64,000 nt of DNA, taken from the NCBI RefSeq assembly GCF_901905185.1, contig NZ_CABFMQ020000120.1, forward strand, positions 1 to 64,000, read 5' to 3'. Under the pieces are notes generated by a model. That model ran no database searches, was not told the DNA's origin, and saw only the letters and a list, made by a program, of their open reading frames with translations. Both the position numbers and the translations under genes were made by a program. Numbering within the stretch: the stretch's first letter is position 1; the number at the start of each line of letters is the position of its first letter. The stretch comes from Methylocella tundrae (GTDB taxonomy: Bacteria > Pseudomonadota > Alphaproteobacteria > Rhizobiales > Beijerinckiaceae). Below are positions 25,153-34,616 of this stretch, piece after piece.

Positions 25153-27023
25153 CCGGCAATGACGAGATGAGCGCAGCGGCTTGGCGCGCCCGCGTCGACA
25201 AGGTGTTGAAGGGCGCGGATTTTGACCGCGCACTGGTCTCCAGAACGGTCGAAGGCGTCGACATCCTTCCGCTTTATTCCAAGGCGATTGGCGCGGCGCG
25301 CGCGGTCCGGGCCCAGCCTGGACGCTGGACCGTGACGCAGCGTGTGGATCATCCCGACGCGGCGAGCGCCAACGCCCTGGCGAAAGCGGATCTCGAAGGG
25401 GGAGCATCCGCGCTGACGCTGGCGTTTGCCGGCTCGGCCGGCGCGCGCGGCTTCGGCGTCGCGGCCGATCGGCTGGGCGACGTTCTCGAAGGCGTTGCTT
25501 TCGACGTTGTTTCGTTGTCCCTGGAGCATCCGCCTTTCGCCTATGAGGGCGCCATCGACGCGTTGAGCGATCTCGCCACGCGCCGAGGATATGATATCGG
25601 GCGGCTCCTGATTGATTGCGGCGTCGATCCGATCGGCGACATGGCGCGGACGGGGACGAAGCCTGCCGGCGCGCCTGTCGGTCCGGCGCTCGGCGAGGTC
25701 CTGCGCCAGCTGCGCGGCCGTGGCTTCGCTTCGCCGGTCTTCCGCGCGGACGGGCGCATCCATCATGAGGCTGGAAGCTCGGATGCGCAGGAACTGGCGG
25801 GCGTGCTGGCGAGCGCGCTCTCCTATCTGCGCGGGCTCGAGGCGTCGGGGTTTTCTCTCGAAGAAGCCAGCGGCGCAATCAGCTTTCTCCTCGTTGCCGA
25901 CGCCGACGAATTCATGACGGTCGCCAAGTTCAGGGCCTTGCGCCGTCTGTGGCGCGAGGTGGAGGCGGCCTGCGGGCTTGGGGCGTCGCCAATCCAGATC
26001 GCGGCGGAAACCGCCTGGCGGATGACGACCCGCCGCGACCCATGGGTTAATCTTCTGCGCGCTACGACCGCAGCTTTTTCCGCCGCGATCGGGGGAGCCG
26101 ACGCGATAACCGTATTGCCTTTCACGGCGCCGCTCGGCCTCGCCGACGCATTCGCGCGGCGCATGGCGCGCAATACGCAGATCGTGCTCTCGGAAGAGAG
26201 CAATCTTTGGCGCGTCGCCGATCCGGCCGCGGGAGCCGGCGGCTTTGAGGCGCTGACGAACGCTCTTGTGGAGCAGGCCTGGAGCCTGTTGCAAACGATC
26301 GAGCGCGCCGGGGGGCTTCCTTCCATGCTCGAGAGCGGGGCGTGGCAGGCCGCGATCGCGGAAAAGCGCAAGGAGCGCGCCCAATTGATCTCACGGCGCA
26401 AGCTGCCGCTCACCGGAACAACCGAGTTTCCCAATTTGGCCGAGCAGCCCGTCGAGCCGCTGATGCCGGCTCCCGCCGTTCCCGGGAGCGCGGCGGAGCC
26501 GGACTTTCCGCCGCTTGGATCTTTTAGGCTCGCGGAGCCGGTGGAGCGCCTGCGCGATCGCGCCGAGGACTTTGAGAAAGCGACGCAACATCCGGTCGCG
26601 ATCTTTCTTGCGACGCTTGGCGAGCCTCCGGCGTTCACGGCGCGCGAGGGTTTTGCGCGCGGCCTGTTCGAAGCTGGCGGCGTGCGCGCTGTAGTAGCCG
26701 GGGAGGTGATCAACTCGCCGCAAGCCCTGGCCGCCGCGTTCCGCGCATCCGGCGCTAAATCCGCCTGCCTCTGCTCGTCGGACGCAACCTATGCCTTGCC
26801 GGCTGGCGACGCGACCCATGTCGGCGATACGCTGGCGGAGCAGGCCGCGCGGACGCTAAAGAACACCGGCTGCGTCTTCCTGGCGCTGGCGGGCCGGCCG
26901 GGCGATCGCGAGGCGGCTTATCGTGAGGCAGGAGTCGACGCTTTCATCTACGCTGGCCTCGACGTCGTCGCGTTTTTGAACGACGCTCATGCCTGCATGG
27001 GACTGCCGATCGAGAGGGACTGA
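25149..27023 (+). CDS. mcmA1: Methylmalonyl-CoA mutase small (beta) subunit
   Basis: This 624-residue non-catalytic subunit has a TIM-barrel mutase domain (about 30-430) and a degenerate cobalamin-binding domain near the C-terminus that lacks the DXHXXG motif, as is usual for small subunits. AAGGAAG (25135-25141) lies 7 bases before the ATG. With McmA2 it forms the heterodimer that isomerises (R)-methylmalonyl-CoA to succinyl-CoA. It ends 4 bp before the large-subunit start. Confidence 0.9.
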   Translation: MTGNDEMSAAAWRARVDKVLKGADFDRALVSRTVEGVDILPLYSKAIGAARAVRAQPGRWTVTQRVDHPDAASANALAKADLEGGASALTLAFAGSAGARGFGVAADRLGDVLEGVAFDVVSLSLEHPPFAYEGAIDALSDLATRRGYDIGRLLIDCGVDPIGDMARTGTKPAGAPVGPALGEVLRQLRGRGFASPVFRADGRIHHEAGSSDAQELAGVLASALSYLRGLEASGFSLEEASGAISFLLVADADEFMTVAKFRALRRLWREVEAACGLGASPIQIAAETAWRMTTRRDPWVNLLRATTAAFSAAIGGADAITVLPFTAPLGLADAFARRMARNTQIVLSEESNLWRVADPAAGAGGFEALTNALVEQAWSLLQTIERAGGLPSMLESGAWQAAIAEKRKERAQLISRRKLPLTGTTEFPNLAEQPVEPLMPAPAVPGSAAEPDFPPLGSFRLAEPVERLRDRAEDFEKATQHPVAIFLATLGEPPAFTAREGFARGLFEAGGVRAVVAGEVINSPQALAAAFRASGAKSACLCSSDATYALPAGDATHVGDTLAEQAARTLKNTGCVFLALAGRPGDREAAYREAGVDAFIYAGLDVVAFLNDAHACMGLPIERD

Positions 27024-27027
27024 CGCC

Positions 27028-29205
27028 ATGACCCGCATTCCCGATTTTTCAACGCGGCCGCTCGACATCGCGAAAGCGGCGCCCGCGGGGCGGCTCCCGG
27101 CGTTTGGCGAACCCTGGCTGACCGCCGAGGAGATCCCGGTCAAGCCGATCTATGGGCCGGATGACCGCGACGGCCTTGATTTTATCGACAGCTATCCGGG
27201 GCTGGCGCCGTTCGTGCGCGGTCCCTATCCGACCATGTATGTCAACCAGCCCTGGACGATCCGCCAATATGCGGGATTTTCCACAGCCGAAGATTCCAAC
27301 GCCTTCTACCGGCGCAATCTGGCGGCTGGCCAGAAAGGCCTTTCCGTTGCTTTCGATCTTGCAACGCACCGGGGCTATGACAGCGATCATCCGCGCGTCG
27401 CGGGCGATGTCGGCATGGCGGGGGTCGCAATCGATTCCATCTACGATATGCGCACGCTGTTTTCAGGCATTCCGCTCGATCAGATGAGCGTGTCGATGAC
27501 GATGAACGGCGCCGTGCTGCCGATCCTCGCCCTTTTTATCGTGGCCGCGGAAGAACAGGGCGTGCGGCCGGAGCAGCTCGCGGGCACGATCCAGAACGAC
27601 ATTCTCAAAGAATTCATGGTGCGCAACACCTATATCTATCCGCCTGCGCCCTCGATGCGGATCGTCTCCGACATCTTCGCCTATACCTCTGCGCATATGC
27701 CGAAGTTCAATTCGATCTCGATCTCCGGCTACCACATGCAGGAAGCTGGCGCGTCGGCTGATCTCGAACTCGCCTATACGCTTGCCGACGGCGTCGAATA
27801 TGTCCGCGCCGGGCTCGCCGCCGGGCTCGATATCGACGCCTTCGCGCCGCGCCTGTCGTTCTTCTGGGCGATCGGCATGAATTTTTTCATGGAAGTCGCA
27901 AAGATGCGCGCGGGGCGGATGCTTTGGTCGCGGCTGATGCGGCAGTTCGCGCCGAAGAACGAGAAATCCTCCGCGCTGCGCACCCATTGCCAGACTTCCG
28001 GCTGGTCGTTGACGGCGCAGGACGTGTTCAACAATGTCACCCGCACCTGCGTCGAGGCCATGGCCGCGACGCAAGGGCACGCGCAGTCTCTCCACACCAA
28101 CGCCTTCGACGAGGCGCTCGCGCTGCCGACGGATTTTTCCGCCCGCATCGCGCGCAATACCCAGCTTTTCCTGCAACAAGAATCAGGCACGACGCGCATC
28201 ATCGATCCCTGGGGCGGCTCTTATTATGTCGAGCGGCTGACCGCCGATCTCGCCGAAAAAGCCTGGAGCCATATCGCCGAGGTGGAAAAGCTCGGCGGCA
28301 TGACGAAGGCGATCGAAGCCGGCATCCCGAAGCTCAAAATCGAGGAAGCCGCCGCCAAGACGCAAGCGAGGATCGACGCCGGCCAGCAGATCCTTGTCGG
28401 CGTCAACAAATATCGCGTCGAAGACGAACAGATGATCGACGTTCTGAAGGTCGATAATTCAATGGTGCGCGCGCGTCAGATCGAAAAGCTCGAACGCCTG
28501 AGAGCCGAGCGTGACCCCGGCAGGATCTCAGTCACTCTTGGGGCCTTGACCCACGCCGCAGCGAGCGGCGACGGCAACCTTCTGGCGCTCGCGGTGGACG
28601 CCGCCCGCGCCAAGGCGACCGTAGGCGAAATTTCCGCCGCGCTCGAGACCGCCTGGGGACGCCACAAGGCGGAAATCCGGATTAATTCCGGCGTCTACAA
28701 GACGTCCTTCGGCGAAACCGACGACCGTCTGGTGCGGGTCGACAGACTCGTCAAGGATTTCGCGGCGGAGGAGGGGAGCGCGCCGCGCATTCTGGTTGCG
28801 AAGATGGGGCAGGACGGACATGACCGCGGGCAGAAGGTGATCGCAGCGGGTTTCGCCGATCTCGGCTTCGACGTCGCCATCGGCGCATTGTTCGCAACGC
28901 CTGAGGAGGCGGCCCGGCAGGCGATCGAGGGCAAGGCGCATGTCATTGGCGTGTCCTCGCTGGCCGCGGGGCATCTGACGCTCGTGCCGGCCCTCAAGGC
29001 GGAGCTGGAGCGGTTCGGCCGCCCGGACATATTGATCGTCGTCGGCGGCGTCATCCCACCGCAGGATTATGACGCGCTCTTTGAAGCCGGCGCGGCGGCC
29101 ATCTTCCCGCCCGGCACGCCGATTACCGAAGCGGCGCTGACGGTGCTCGAACATCTCAACACCCATCTCGGCTACCGTCAAAAAGAGCCGGCGGCCTATC
29201 TTTGA
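27028..29205 (+). CDS. mcmA2: Methylmalonyl-CoA mutase large (catalytic) subunit
   Basis: This 725-residue adenosylcobalamin enzyme has an N-terminal substrate TIM barrel (for example YPTMYVNQPWTIRQYAGFSTA and RGYDSDHPRV) and a C-terminal Rossmann B12 domain with GQDGHDRGQK, where His598 is the lower axial cobalt ligand. It rearranges methylmalonyl-CoA to succinyl-CoA. GAGAGG lies about 10 bases before the ATG. It is in one operon with pccBA, the small subunit and the epimerase. No MeaB-type G-protein chaperone gene lies in the window. Confidence 0.95.
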   Translation: MTRIPDFSTRPLDIAKAAPAGRLPAFGEPWLTAEEIPVKPIYGPDDRDGLDFIDSYPGLAPFVRGPYPTMYVNQPWTIRQYAGFSTAEDSNAFYRRNLAAGQKGLSVAFDLATHRGYDSDHPRVAGDVGMAGVAIDSIYDMRTLFSGIPLDQMSVSMTMNGAVLPILALFIVAAEEQGVRPEQLAGTIQNDILKEFMVRNTYIYPPAPSMRIVSDIFAYTSAHMPKFNSISISGYHMQEAGASADLELAYTLADGVEYVRAGLAAGLDIDAFAPRLSFFWAIGMNFFMEVAKMRAGRMLWSRLMRQFAPKNEKSSALRTHCQTSGWSLTAQDVFNNVTRTCVEAMAATQGHAQSLHTNAFDEALALPTDFSARIARNTQLFLQQESGTTRIIDPWGGSYYVERLTADLAEKAWSHIAEVEKLGGMTKAIEAGIPKLKIEEAAAKTQARIDAGQQILVGVNKYRVEDEQMIDVLKVDNSMVRARQIEKLERLRAERDPGRISVTLGALTHAAASGDGNLLALAVDAARAKATVGEISAALETAWGRHKAEIRINSGVYKTSFGETDDRLVRVDRLVKDFAAEEGSAPRILVAKMGQDGHDRGQKVIAAGFADLGFDVAIGALFATPEEAARQAIEGKAHVIGVSSLAAGHLTLVPALKAELERFGRPDILIVVGGVIPPQDYDALFEAGAAAIFPPGTPITEAALTVLEHLNTHLGYRQKEPAAYL

Positions 29206-29221
29206 ACGCAGTGGAAAGACG

Positions 29222-29644
29222 ATGATCGGACGACTGAACCATGTGGCGATTGTGGCGCCGGACCTTGCCGGGGCGGCGCGCCGCTACAGGGATGTTCTCG
29301 GCGCCGAGGTTTCCGCTCCCGTGCCGTTGCCGGAGCACGGCGTTACTGTCGTGTTCGTCAATCTTCCAAACAGCAAAATTGAGCTGTTGACGCCATTGGG
29401 GGCTGAGTCCCCCATCGCCGGATTTTTGGCGCGAAACCCCGGGGGCGGCGTTCATCATCTCTGCTATGAAGTTGACGACCTCATCGCGGCGCGCGATCGG
29501 CTGATCGCCTCCGGCGTGCGCGTGCTCGGAGACGGCGAGCCAAAAACAGGCGCGCATGGGCTGCCCGTGCTGTTCCTTCATCCCAAGGATTTCAATGGCT
29601 CATTGATCGAACTGGAACAGGCGCGGCCGGGGGAGGTCGACTGA
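29222..29644 (+). CDS. mce: Methylmalonyl-CoA epimerase
   Basis: This 140-residue member of the vicinal-oxygen-chelate superfamily has two betaalphabetabetabeta modules. Metal ligands are recognisable: His7 (RLNHVAIV), the His pair in GGGVHHLCYEVDD, and the C-terminal Glu in LIELEQ. It converts (S)- to (R)-methylmalonyl-CoA, linking propionyl-CoA carboxylase to the mutase. It lies 16 bp after the mutase gene and completes the pathway in a single operon. Confidence 0.93.
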   Translation: MIGRLNHVAIVAPDLAGAARRYRDVLGAEVSAPVPLPEHGVTVVFVNLPNSKIELLTPLGAESPIAGFLARNPGGGVHHLCYEVDDLIAARDRLIASGVRVLGDGEPKTGAHGLPVLFLHPKDFNGSLIELEQARPGEVD

Positions 29645-29670
29645 TCATTCCTCCTCGTATAAGGGGCTAA

Positions 29671-29693
29671 GCGGCGCGGGCGCGGACCGCCGC
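29671..29693 (+). terminator. GC-rich hairpin between mce and the ETF-QO gene
   Basis: GCGGCG (29671-29676) pairs with CGCCGC (29688-29693) across an 11-base loop and is followed by GCG-TTTC. It may attenuate or end the propionate operon; the short T stretch makes it a weak candidate. Confidence 0.3.
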
Positions 29694-29715
29694 GCGTTTC
29701 AAGGGAAACAAGCTT

Positions 29716-31389
29716 ATGACCTCCGAGACGAGACTGCCTGAGCGCGAGACCATGGAGTTTGACGTCGTGATCGTCGGCGCCGGGCCGGCCGGTCTCGCCG
29801 CAGCGATCCGCCTCAAACAGTTGAACCCTGACTTTGCGGTCGTGGTGGTGGAGAAAGGCTCCGAGGTCGGAGCCCATATTCTGTCCGGCGCCGTGATCGA
29901 TCCTGTCGGTCTCGACAAGCTGCTGCCCGGCTGGCGCGGCGAAGAGACGCCCGTCGTGACGCCTGTGACCGAGGACCGCTTTTACGTCCTGACCGCAAAA
30001 GGAGGCGTGCGGCTGCCCAATTTCGCCATGCCGAGGCTGATGTCCAATCATGGCAATTATATCGTCTCGCTCGGCAATGTCTGCCGCTGGCTGGCGAGCA
30101 AGGCGGAGGCGCTGGGCGTTGAAATATTCCCCGGCTTCGCCGCCGCCGAGACGCTCTATAATGAAGCTGGCTCCGTGATCGGCGTCGCCACCGGCGATAT
30201 GGGCCTGATGAAATCCGGCGAACCCGGTCCCAATTACCAGCGCGGAGTCGAGCTTCGCGGCAAATATACCATGATCGCGGAGGGCGTGCGCGGCTCCCTC
30301 GCGGGTGGGATCATCGCCCGCTACGATCTGCAATCAGGCAAGGACGCGCCGAAATATGGCATCGGCCTCAAGGAGCTCTGGAGCGTTGATCCTTCGCTGC
30401 ACCGGCCGGGGCTTGCGCAGCATTCATTCGGCTGGCCGCTCGACGCCAAGACCGGCGGCGGCTCTTTCCTCTATCACCTCGAAGACAATCAGGTCGTCGT
30501 CGGCTTCGTCGTCCATTTGAATTATAAGAACCCTTACCTCTCGCCGTTTGAGGAGTTTCAGCGGTTCAAGACGCATCCGCTGATCGCTCCTACCTTCGCC
30601 GGCGGACGGCGGATCTCCTATGGCGCGCGAGCGATCTCCGAAGGCGGCTTCCAATCGATCCCCAAGCTGTCGTTTCCAGGCGGCGTGCTCATCGGCGATT
30701 CCGGCGGCTTCGTGAACGTGCCGCGCATCAAGGGCAGCCATAATGCGATCCTCTCCGGCATGCTCGCGGCCGAGCATGTGGCGGGCGCCTTGCAAAAGGG
30801 CGCCGTAGGCGCCGACCTTTCAGCCTATGATAAGGCGCTGCGATCGGGCGAGGTCGGACGCGATCTCTGGAAAGTCCGCAACGTCAAGCCGCTCTGGTCG
30901 AAGTTCGGAACCCTTGTCGGCGTCGCGCTCGGCGGAATCGACATGTGGACCAACGAACTTTTCGGAGCATCCTTCTTCGGCACGCTGAAGCATGGCAAGC
31001 CGGATCATAAAGCGACGGAGCCGGCAAACCAGCATCGGCCGATCGCCTATCCGAAACCGGACGGCAAACTGACGTTCGACCGGCTCTCATCGGTGTTCCT
31101 GTCCAACACCAATCACGAGGAAGGCCAGCCTGGGCATCTGAAGGTCAGGGACATGGAGCTGGCGCGCCGCTCGGAGCTTGGCGTCTATGCCGGGCCGAGC
31201 CAGCGCTATTGCCCGGCCGGCGTCTATGAATGGCTGACCGAAGGCGCCGGCGGCTCGGAGAAAGACCGCTTCGTCATCAATGCGCAGAACTGCGTGCACT
31301 GCAAGACCTGCGACATCAAGGACCCCAACCAGAACATCGCCTGGACTGTCCCCGAAGGCGGCGGCGGCCCGAACTACCCGAACATGTAG
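29716..31389 (+). CDS. Electron transfer flavoprotein:ubiquinone oxidoreductase
   Basis: This 557-residue membrane-associated flavoprotein passes electrons from ETF (fed by acyl-CoA dehydrogenases) to ubiquinone. It has an N-terminal FAD-binding GXGXXG (VVIVGAGPAGLAAA), a middle quinone/membrane-binding region, and a C-terminal [4Fe-4S] site with cysteines in YCPAGVYEW and NCVHCKTCDIKDP. Length matches the bacterial and mitochondrial enzyme. It lies 71 bp downstream of mce, linking acyl-CoA oxidation to the quinone pool used by the bd oxidase. Confidence 0.95.
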   Translation: MTSETRLPERETMEFDVVIVGAGPAGLAAAIRLKQLNPDFAVVVVEKGSEVGAHILSGAVIDPVGLDKLLPGWRGEETPVVTPVTEDRFYVLTAKGGVRLPNFAMPRLMSNHGNYIVSLGNVCRWLASKAEALGVEIFPGFAAAETLYNEAGSVIGVATGDMGLMKSGEPGPNYQRGVELRGKYTMIAEGVRGSLAGGIIARYDLQSGKDAPKYGIGLKELWSVDPSLHRPGLAQHSFGWPLDAKTGGGSFLYHLEDNQVVVGFVVHLNYKNPYLSPFEEFQRFKTHPLIAPTFAGGRRISYGARAISEGGFQSIPKLSFPGGVLIGDSGGFVNVPRIKGSHNAILSGMLAAEHVAGALQKGAVGADLSAYDKALRSGEVGRDLWKVRNVKPLWSKFGTLVGVALGGIDMWTNELFGASFFGTLKHGKPDHKATEPANQHRPIAYPKPDGKLTFDRLSSVFLSNTNHEEGQPGHLKVRDMELARRSELGVYAGPSQRYCPAGVYEWLTEGAGGSEKDRFVINAQNCVHCKTCDIKDPNQNIAWTVPEGGGGPNYPNM

Positions 31390-31794
31390 CCGCCCAACGC
31401 CATCCATCCTCCGATCTCCACAGCTTCAGACCGGCGCGGAACGCGGGCGTCGTTGGATCGCTGCGGCGACCCCGTCCCGGTGGGGTTTTCGGTCTGCCGG
31501 CGTAAACATTCTACTGCATTTTGTAGAGAGGGCGTCGAGCTGCCGGTCGCGCAGCTCTAGCTTCACATCTTTTGATTGCTGTTGAAAAAAATCGCCGCCG
31601 ACTTGCGCGCGCTGTAGATTCGGCGCCGAAGTTGTGCGAATGAGCGAATCACTGGTAAGGTTTCTATATGATAGGCGCGAATCGACCAGTTGAATCGGGG
31701 AGGCGCGTCTCATTTTAAAATTCGAGGATCGGCTATCTGGGCCACACCCGGCTGCGATCCGTTCCATCAACCGATCAACATGAGCGAAGGCGTC
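31390..31794. other. Intergenic region after the ETF-QO gene
   Basis: About 400 bp. No gene is supported. The right half becomes more AT-rich (from about 31570) and probably holds the promoter of the next gene. Confidence 0.4.
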
Positions 31795-32268
31795 ATGGAT
31801 ACATCAATCGAACGCATCCACGCAAAGATCACTGAACTGGAGACGAAGATCGCGGATCTTCGCATCGCAGAACGAGAGCTCCTGGCTCTCGACGAGAGTT
31901 CCGCGCGACAGACAACAGTGGCGTCAGCGCCAAAGCGAAAACAGAAGCCGGGACCAAAGGCGAGCCCTCGACCGAAGCTCAAGGGCAAGAAGGCGAGCGA
32001 GCCGGACGCGGCGCGCCAGACCATCGGCGCGGCGATCGCCGATGTCCTTGACCAGCATGGCCCACTCCTCGCCGCCGAGATCGCCGAACACGTCAAGGCC
32101 ACCGGCCGGGACATCAACAATCGAACAGTGTCCTTCGCGCTGCAGGCCTTGAAAAAGCGGGGCCTCGCCAAAAACACGGATGGCAAGTGGGCGGCGCCGA
32201 AGGCGCGCTCTCGCCGTTCCCGGACGTCTCCGGACGCTGGCGCGCCTGAGGTAGAAAAGGCCGCGTAA
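31795..32268 (+). CDS. Small coiled-coil protein with C-terminal winged-helix-like domain
   Basis: This 157-residue protein has an N-terminal heptad-like helix (ERIHAKITELETKIADLRIAE), a Lys/Pro-rich basic linker (about 45-72) and a C-terminal region (about 75-135) that reads as a winged helix: AIADVLDQHGPLLAAEIAEH, then NNRTVSFALQALKKRG and the wing LAKNTDGKW. It is probably a DNA-binding, dimeric regulator or nucleoid-type protein. I do not recognise the family. AAGG lies 6 bases before the ATG at 31795; an ATG 15 bp upstream has no ribosome site. Confidence 0.6.
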   Translation: MDTSIERIHAKITELETKIADLRIAERELLALDESSARQTTVASAPKRKQKPGPKASPRPKLKGKKASEPDAARQTIGAAIADVLDQHGPLLAAEIAEHVKATGRDINNRTVSFALQALKKRGLAKNTDGKWAAPKARSRRSRTSPDAGAPEVEKAA

Positions 32269-32329
32269 AAAGCGATGCGCGCCCTGCGGGCCTGTGAAAT
32301 TCTTCGGCGTTTCGCAGCCTGCTCGGCGA

Positions 32330-33355
32330 TCAATTGCCTGAACGCATGGACGGCACGGCGATAGCCTCATCGCTTTGAAATGCCTGCTCGGCTTCGCGGC
32401 GCAGGCGGTCCGGCGTTTCAAGGTAACGCGCGGAGTGATGGAAGGTCGTGACGCGCGCCACCCTCGCCCGGCGCGCCAGTTCGCCCGCCTGGGCGGCGGT
32501 GAGATGCCGCCGCGCAGCTGCGATTTCGGTGTCCTCCGCGGCGAAAGCGGCCTCGATAAAGAGGTGATCGGCATCTGCGGCGAGTTCAAGAATGCGGTCG
32601 ATGTTTGCCGGCGTGAACGCAACGTCGGTCACGTAGACGATGCGCTGACCTGGCCCAGTTTTCAATACAGTCTCTTTCAGGACGCCGAGCGGCAGCGACC
32701 GGCCGGCTCCGACCGCCACAGGCGTCGCATCATTCGCGCGGCATCGAACCGCATTCTTCGCGGCGTTGAGCCAGGGACCGACCTCAAGACCAAGCCGCTT
32801 CAGCCCATCGGCCCATACATTCACGCGCATCGATTCCTGTAGCGCGAAGGCCAGACACGGGATGCCGTGGTCGAGCGTGCGGGCTTCGATCAGGAAGCCC
32901 CGGTCCTGCATGACGCAATAAGCGGGCAGGCTGTTGCTGGCGAGCGGTTGCGGATGAAACGCATCGCGCGCGCGAAACATTGTTAAGACGCGAAGCGCGT
33001 CATTCTCGAATTCTGCGGCGACAATCACGAAATCCATCGAAGCTTCATCGAGCAGATTCCAGCTATATGCTGCGAGCTTGGCCGTGACGCCGCCGATAAG
33101 GCCCACCGGACCGACGATCCGCAGGAGACCCGCCCGGGAGAGATGGGTGCGCAACAGCCGATCGAATCCGATGAAGTGATCCATATGCAGATGGCTGACA
33201 AAAACGTCGCTGACACGCAGCAACTCGCGTGACGACAATGGCGCCAGATCGCCAAGGTCGAAGAGCATGGCGCGGCGGCCGAAGCGGAAATCGATGAAGA
33301 GCCCCGGATCGGAGAAGGGCTCGTTAACGAGGCGAGGCTGCGCAAGGAAGCTCAT
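32330..33355 (-). CDS. Metallo-beta-lactamase-fold hydrolase, RNase Z-like
   Basis: This 341-residue MBL-fold protein has the dinuclear zinc motif His55-Leu-His57-Met-Asp59-His60 (VFVSHLHMDHFIGFD), a later Asp (VYVTDVAF) and a C-terminal His (TTFHHSARY). The arrangement, with a long insert and the ending HHSARYLETPDRLRREAEQAFQ, is close to ribonuclease Z / tRNase Z-like hydrolases but longer, and the exosite arm of true RNase Z is not obvious. The substrate is unknown. It is convergent with the small DNA-binding-like gene on its left. Confidence 0.75.
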   Translation of the reverse strand: MSFLAQPRLVNEPFSDPGLFIDFRFGRRAMLFDLGDLAPLSSRELLRVSDVFVSHLHMDHFIGFDRLLRTHLSRAGLLRIVGPVGLIGGVTAKLAAYSWNLLDEASMDFVIVAAEFENDALRVLTMFRARDAFHPQPLASNSLPAYCVMQDRGFLIEARTLDHGIPCLAFALQESMRVNVWADGLKRLGLEVGPWLNAAKNAVRCRANDATPVAVGAGRSLPLGVLKETVLKTGPGQRIVYVTDVAFTPANIDRILELAADADHLFIEAAFAAEDTEIAAARRHLTAAQAGELARRARVARVTTFHHSARYLETPDRLRREAEQAFQSDEAIAVPSMRSGN

Positions 33356-33440
33356 GGAGCGCCATGACCGCTGTGCGCCACAGCCGCCGAATGCGGCGGC
33401 TTCCTGGAGCTTTCCAGCACCATTCTAAGCTTGCCTCAGG

Positions 33441-33983
33441 TTGCGCATACCGGCCATCATGCTGTGTGAGTTGAAGTACGGCGACAAGCCGGGGCGCGAG
33501 GCCCAGCCCGCGGCAGGGTATCTGATTTACTTCCGCCGGCAAGACGGCCGGAAGGCGCCGCTAAGCAATGCGGGAGATCGGTCGCGAAGCTCGAGCCGGT
33601 CATCATGCTCAGCCCGGGTTGTCAGATCGTCGGGCAAGTGGAGAGTCCGGCGATGCGCCCATGTCTATTTGGCGACCGCGCATCTCGACCATGACCCGGC
33701 AAATAATCGTTTGCGCAACCTGAAGGCGTTCTGCCAGCGTTGCCACATGCTGCATTACGGGGACGAGCATCGCCGCCGGCGCTGGCTTACGCTTCGCATG
33801 CGCAAGGCCCTCGGCGATCTGTTTCTTGGGCCACACAGATTCGGGGGATTGCTCAAAAGACCCGTTGAGACTTTGAGTGCGAGCCGTCCGATTGGGCGTG
33901 ACAAGCGCCAACGCCGCCTTCGCGTTTATCGCGCGGAACTCCGATGCAGCTCAATCGAAATGAGCTATGATCACAGTCGCTGA
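33441..33983 (+). pseudogene. HNH-endonuclease-like protein, probably damaged in its 5' half
   Basis: The segment translated from about 33650 to 33840 (CAHVYLATAHLDHDPANN..LKAFCQRCHMLHYG...KALGDLFLG) is the conserved core of small HNH-type nuclease-like proteins common in proteobacteria. His-Leu-Asp-His and Cys-Gln-Arg-Cys-His are the metal/active-site residues. The preceding 65 residues are Ser/Arg-rich and lack the CxxC zinc knuckle expected before the core, so the upstream part is probably frameshifted or replaced. The tail after the core is also unlike the family. A remnant is the simplest reading; an intact divergent protein cannot be excluded. Confidence 0.4.
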
Positions 33984-34049
33984 GTCGCGCCTTAGGAACT
34001 GGCGGCTATCGCCGTCTCGGGGCGCAGGCCGGCTTAGGGAGGGGGATCC

Positions 34050-34616
34050 ATGCAACGGCAATTTGACATTTTCATCGCTCAGACACCGGGCGCGCTTGCG
34101 ATTCATTGGGGCTGGCTGGTGGCGCTCGGGCTGGGTCTTGCCGTCCTTGGCGTCCTTGCGATCTGGCGCGCGAGAACCGCGACGCTGATCTATGTCGTGG
34201 TTCTCGGCGTAATGCTTCTCGCCGCCGCCTTTGCGGTGCTCTTTCTGGCATTTTCGCTCACCGGCTACTGGACCGGATTTTTCATTCATGTGCTGTGGGC
34301 CATTCTGCTGGCGATCACCGGCTTTATACTGGTGACGCGGCCGACGATCAGCGCCGAAGCCATAACCCTCGTCATCGCGTTCTATTTTCTCGTTACAGGC
34401 GTCGTCGCCATTGGTTTCGCTTTATCGTCCCACATTCAGGGCGAATGGCTTTACGTGCTGGACGGCCTGGTCAGCGTGGCGCTCGCAGCGCTTCTTCTGA
34501 CCGGCTGGCCCGTCACGGGCCTCTGGGCGATTGGCCTTTTCATCGGCATCGATCTGATCCTCAGAGGCGGCGCGATCGTCGCTTTGGGCCTCAGCCTTCG
34601 CGCGCTTGCCCAGTAA
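34050..34616 (+). CDS. HdeD-family membrane protein (DUF308)
   Basis: This 188-residue protein has six hydrophobic segments in three pairs (about 20-40, 45-70, 78-96, 105-125, 135-155 and 160-182), the layout of HdeD/DUF308 proteins linked to acid and membrane stress. A strong GGGAGGGGG ribosome site precedes the ATG. It stands alone. The molecular activity of HdeD is not known. Confidence 0.8.
   Translation: MQRQFDIFIAQTPGALAIHWGWLVALGLGLAVLGVLAIWRARTATLIYVVVLGVMLLAAAFAVLFLAFSLTGYWTGFFIHVLWAILLAITGFILVTRPTISAEAITLVIAFYFLVTGVVAIGFALSSHIQGEWLYVLDGLVSVALAALLLTGWPVTGLWAIGLFIGIDLILRGGAIVALGLSLRALAQ

Noticed and set aside
23871..26384. An 837-codon open frame opposite pccA and the mutase small subunit
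   Set aside because: Very long but antisense to two well-identified enzymes, with the composition of a codon-bias shadow and no recognisable motif.
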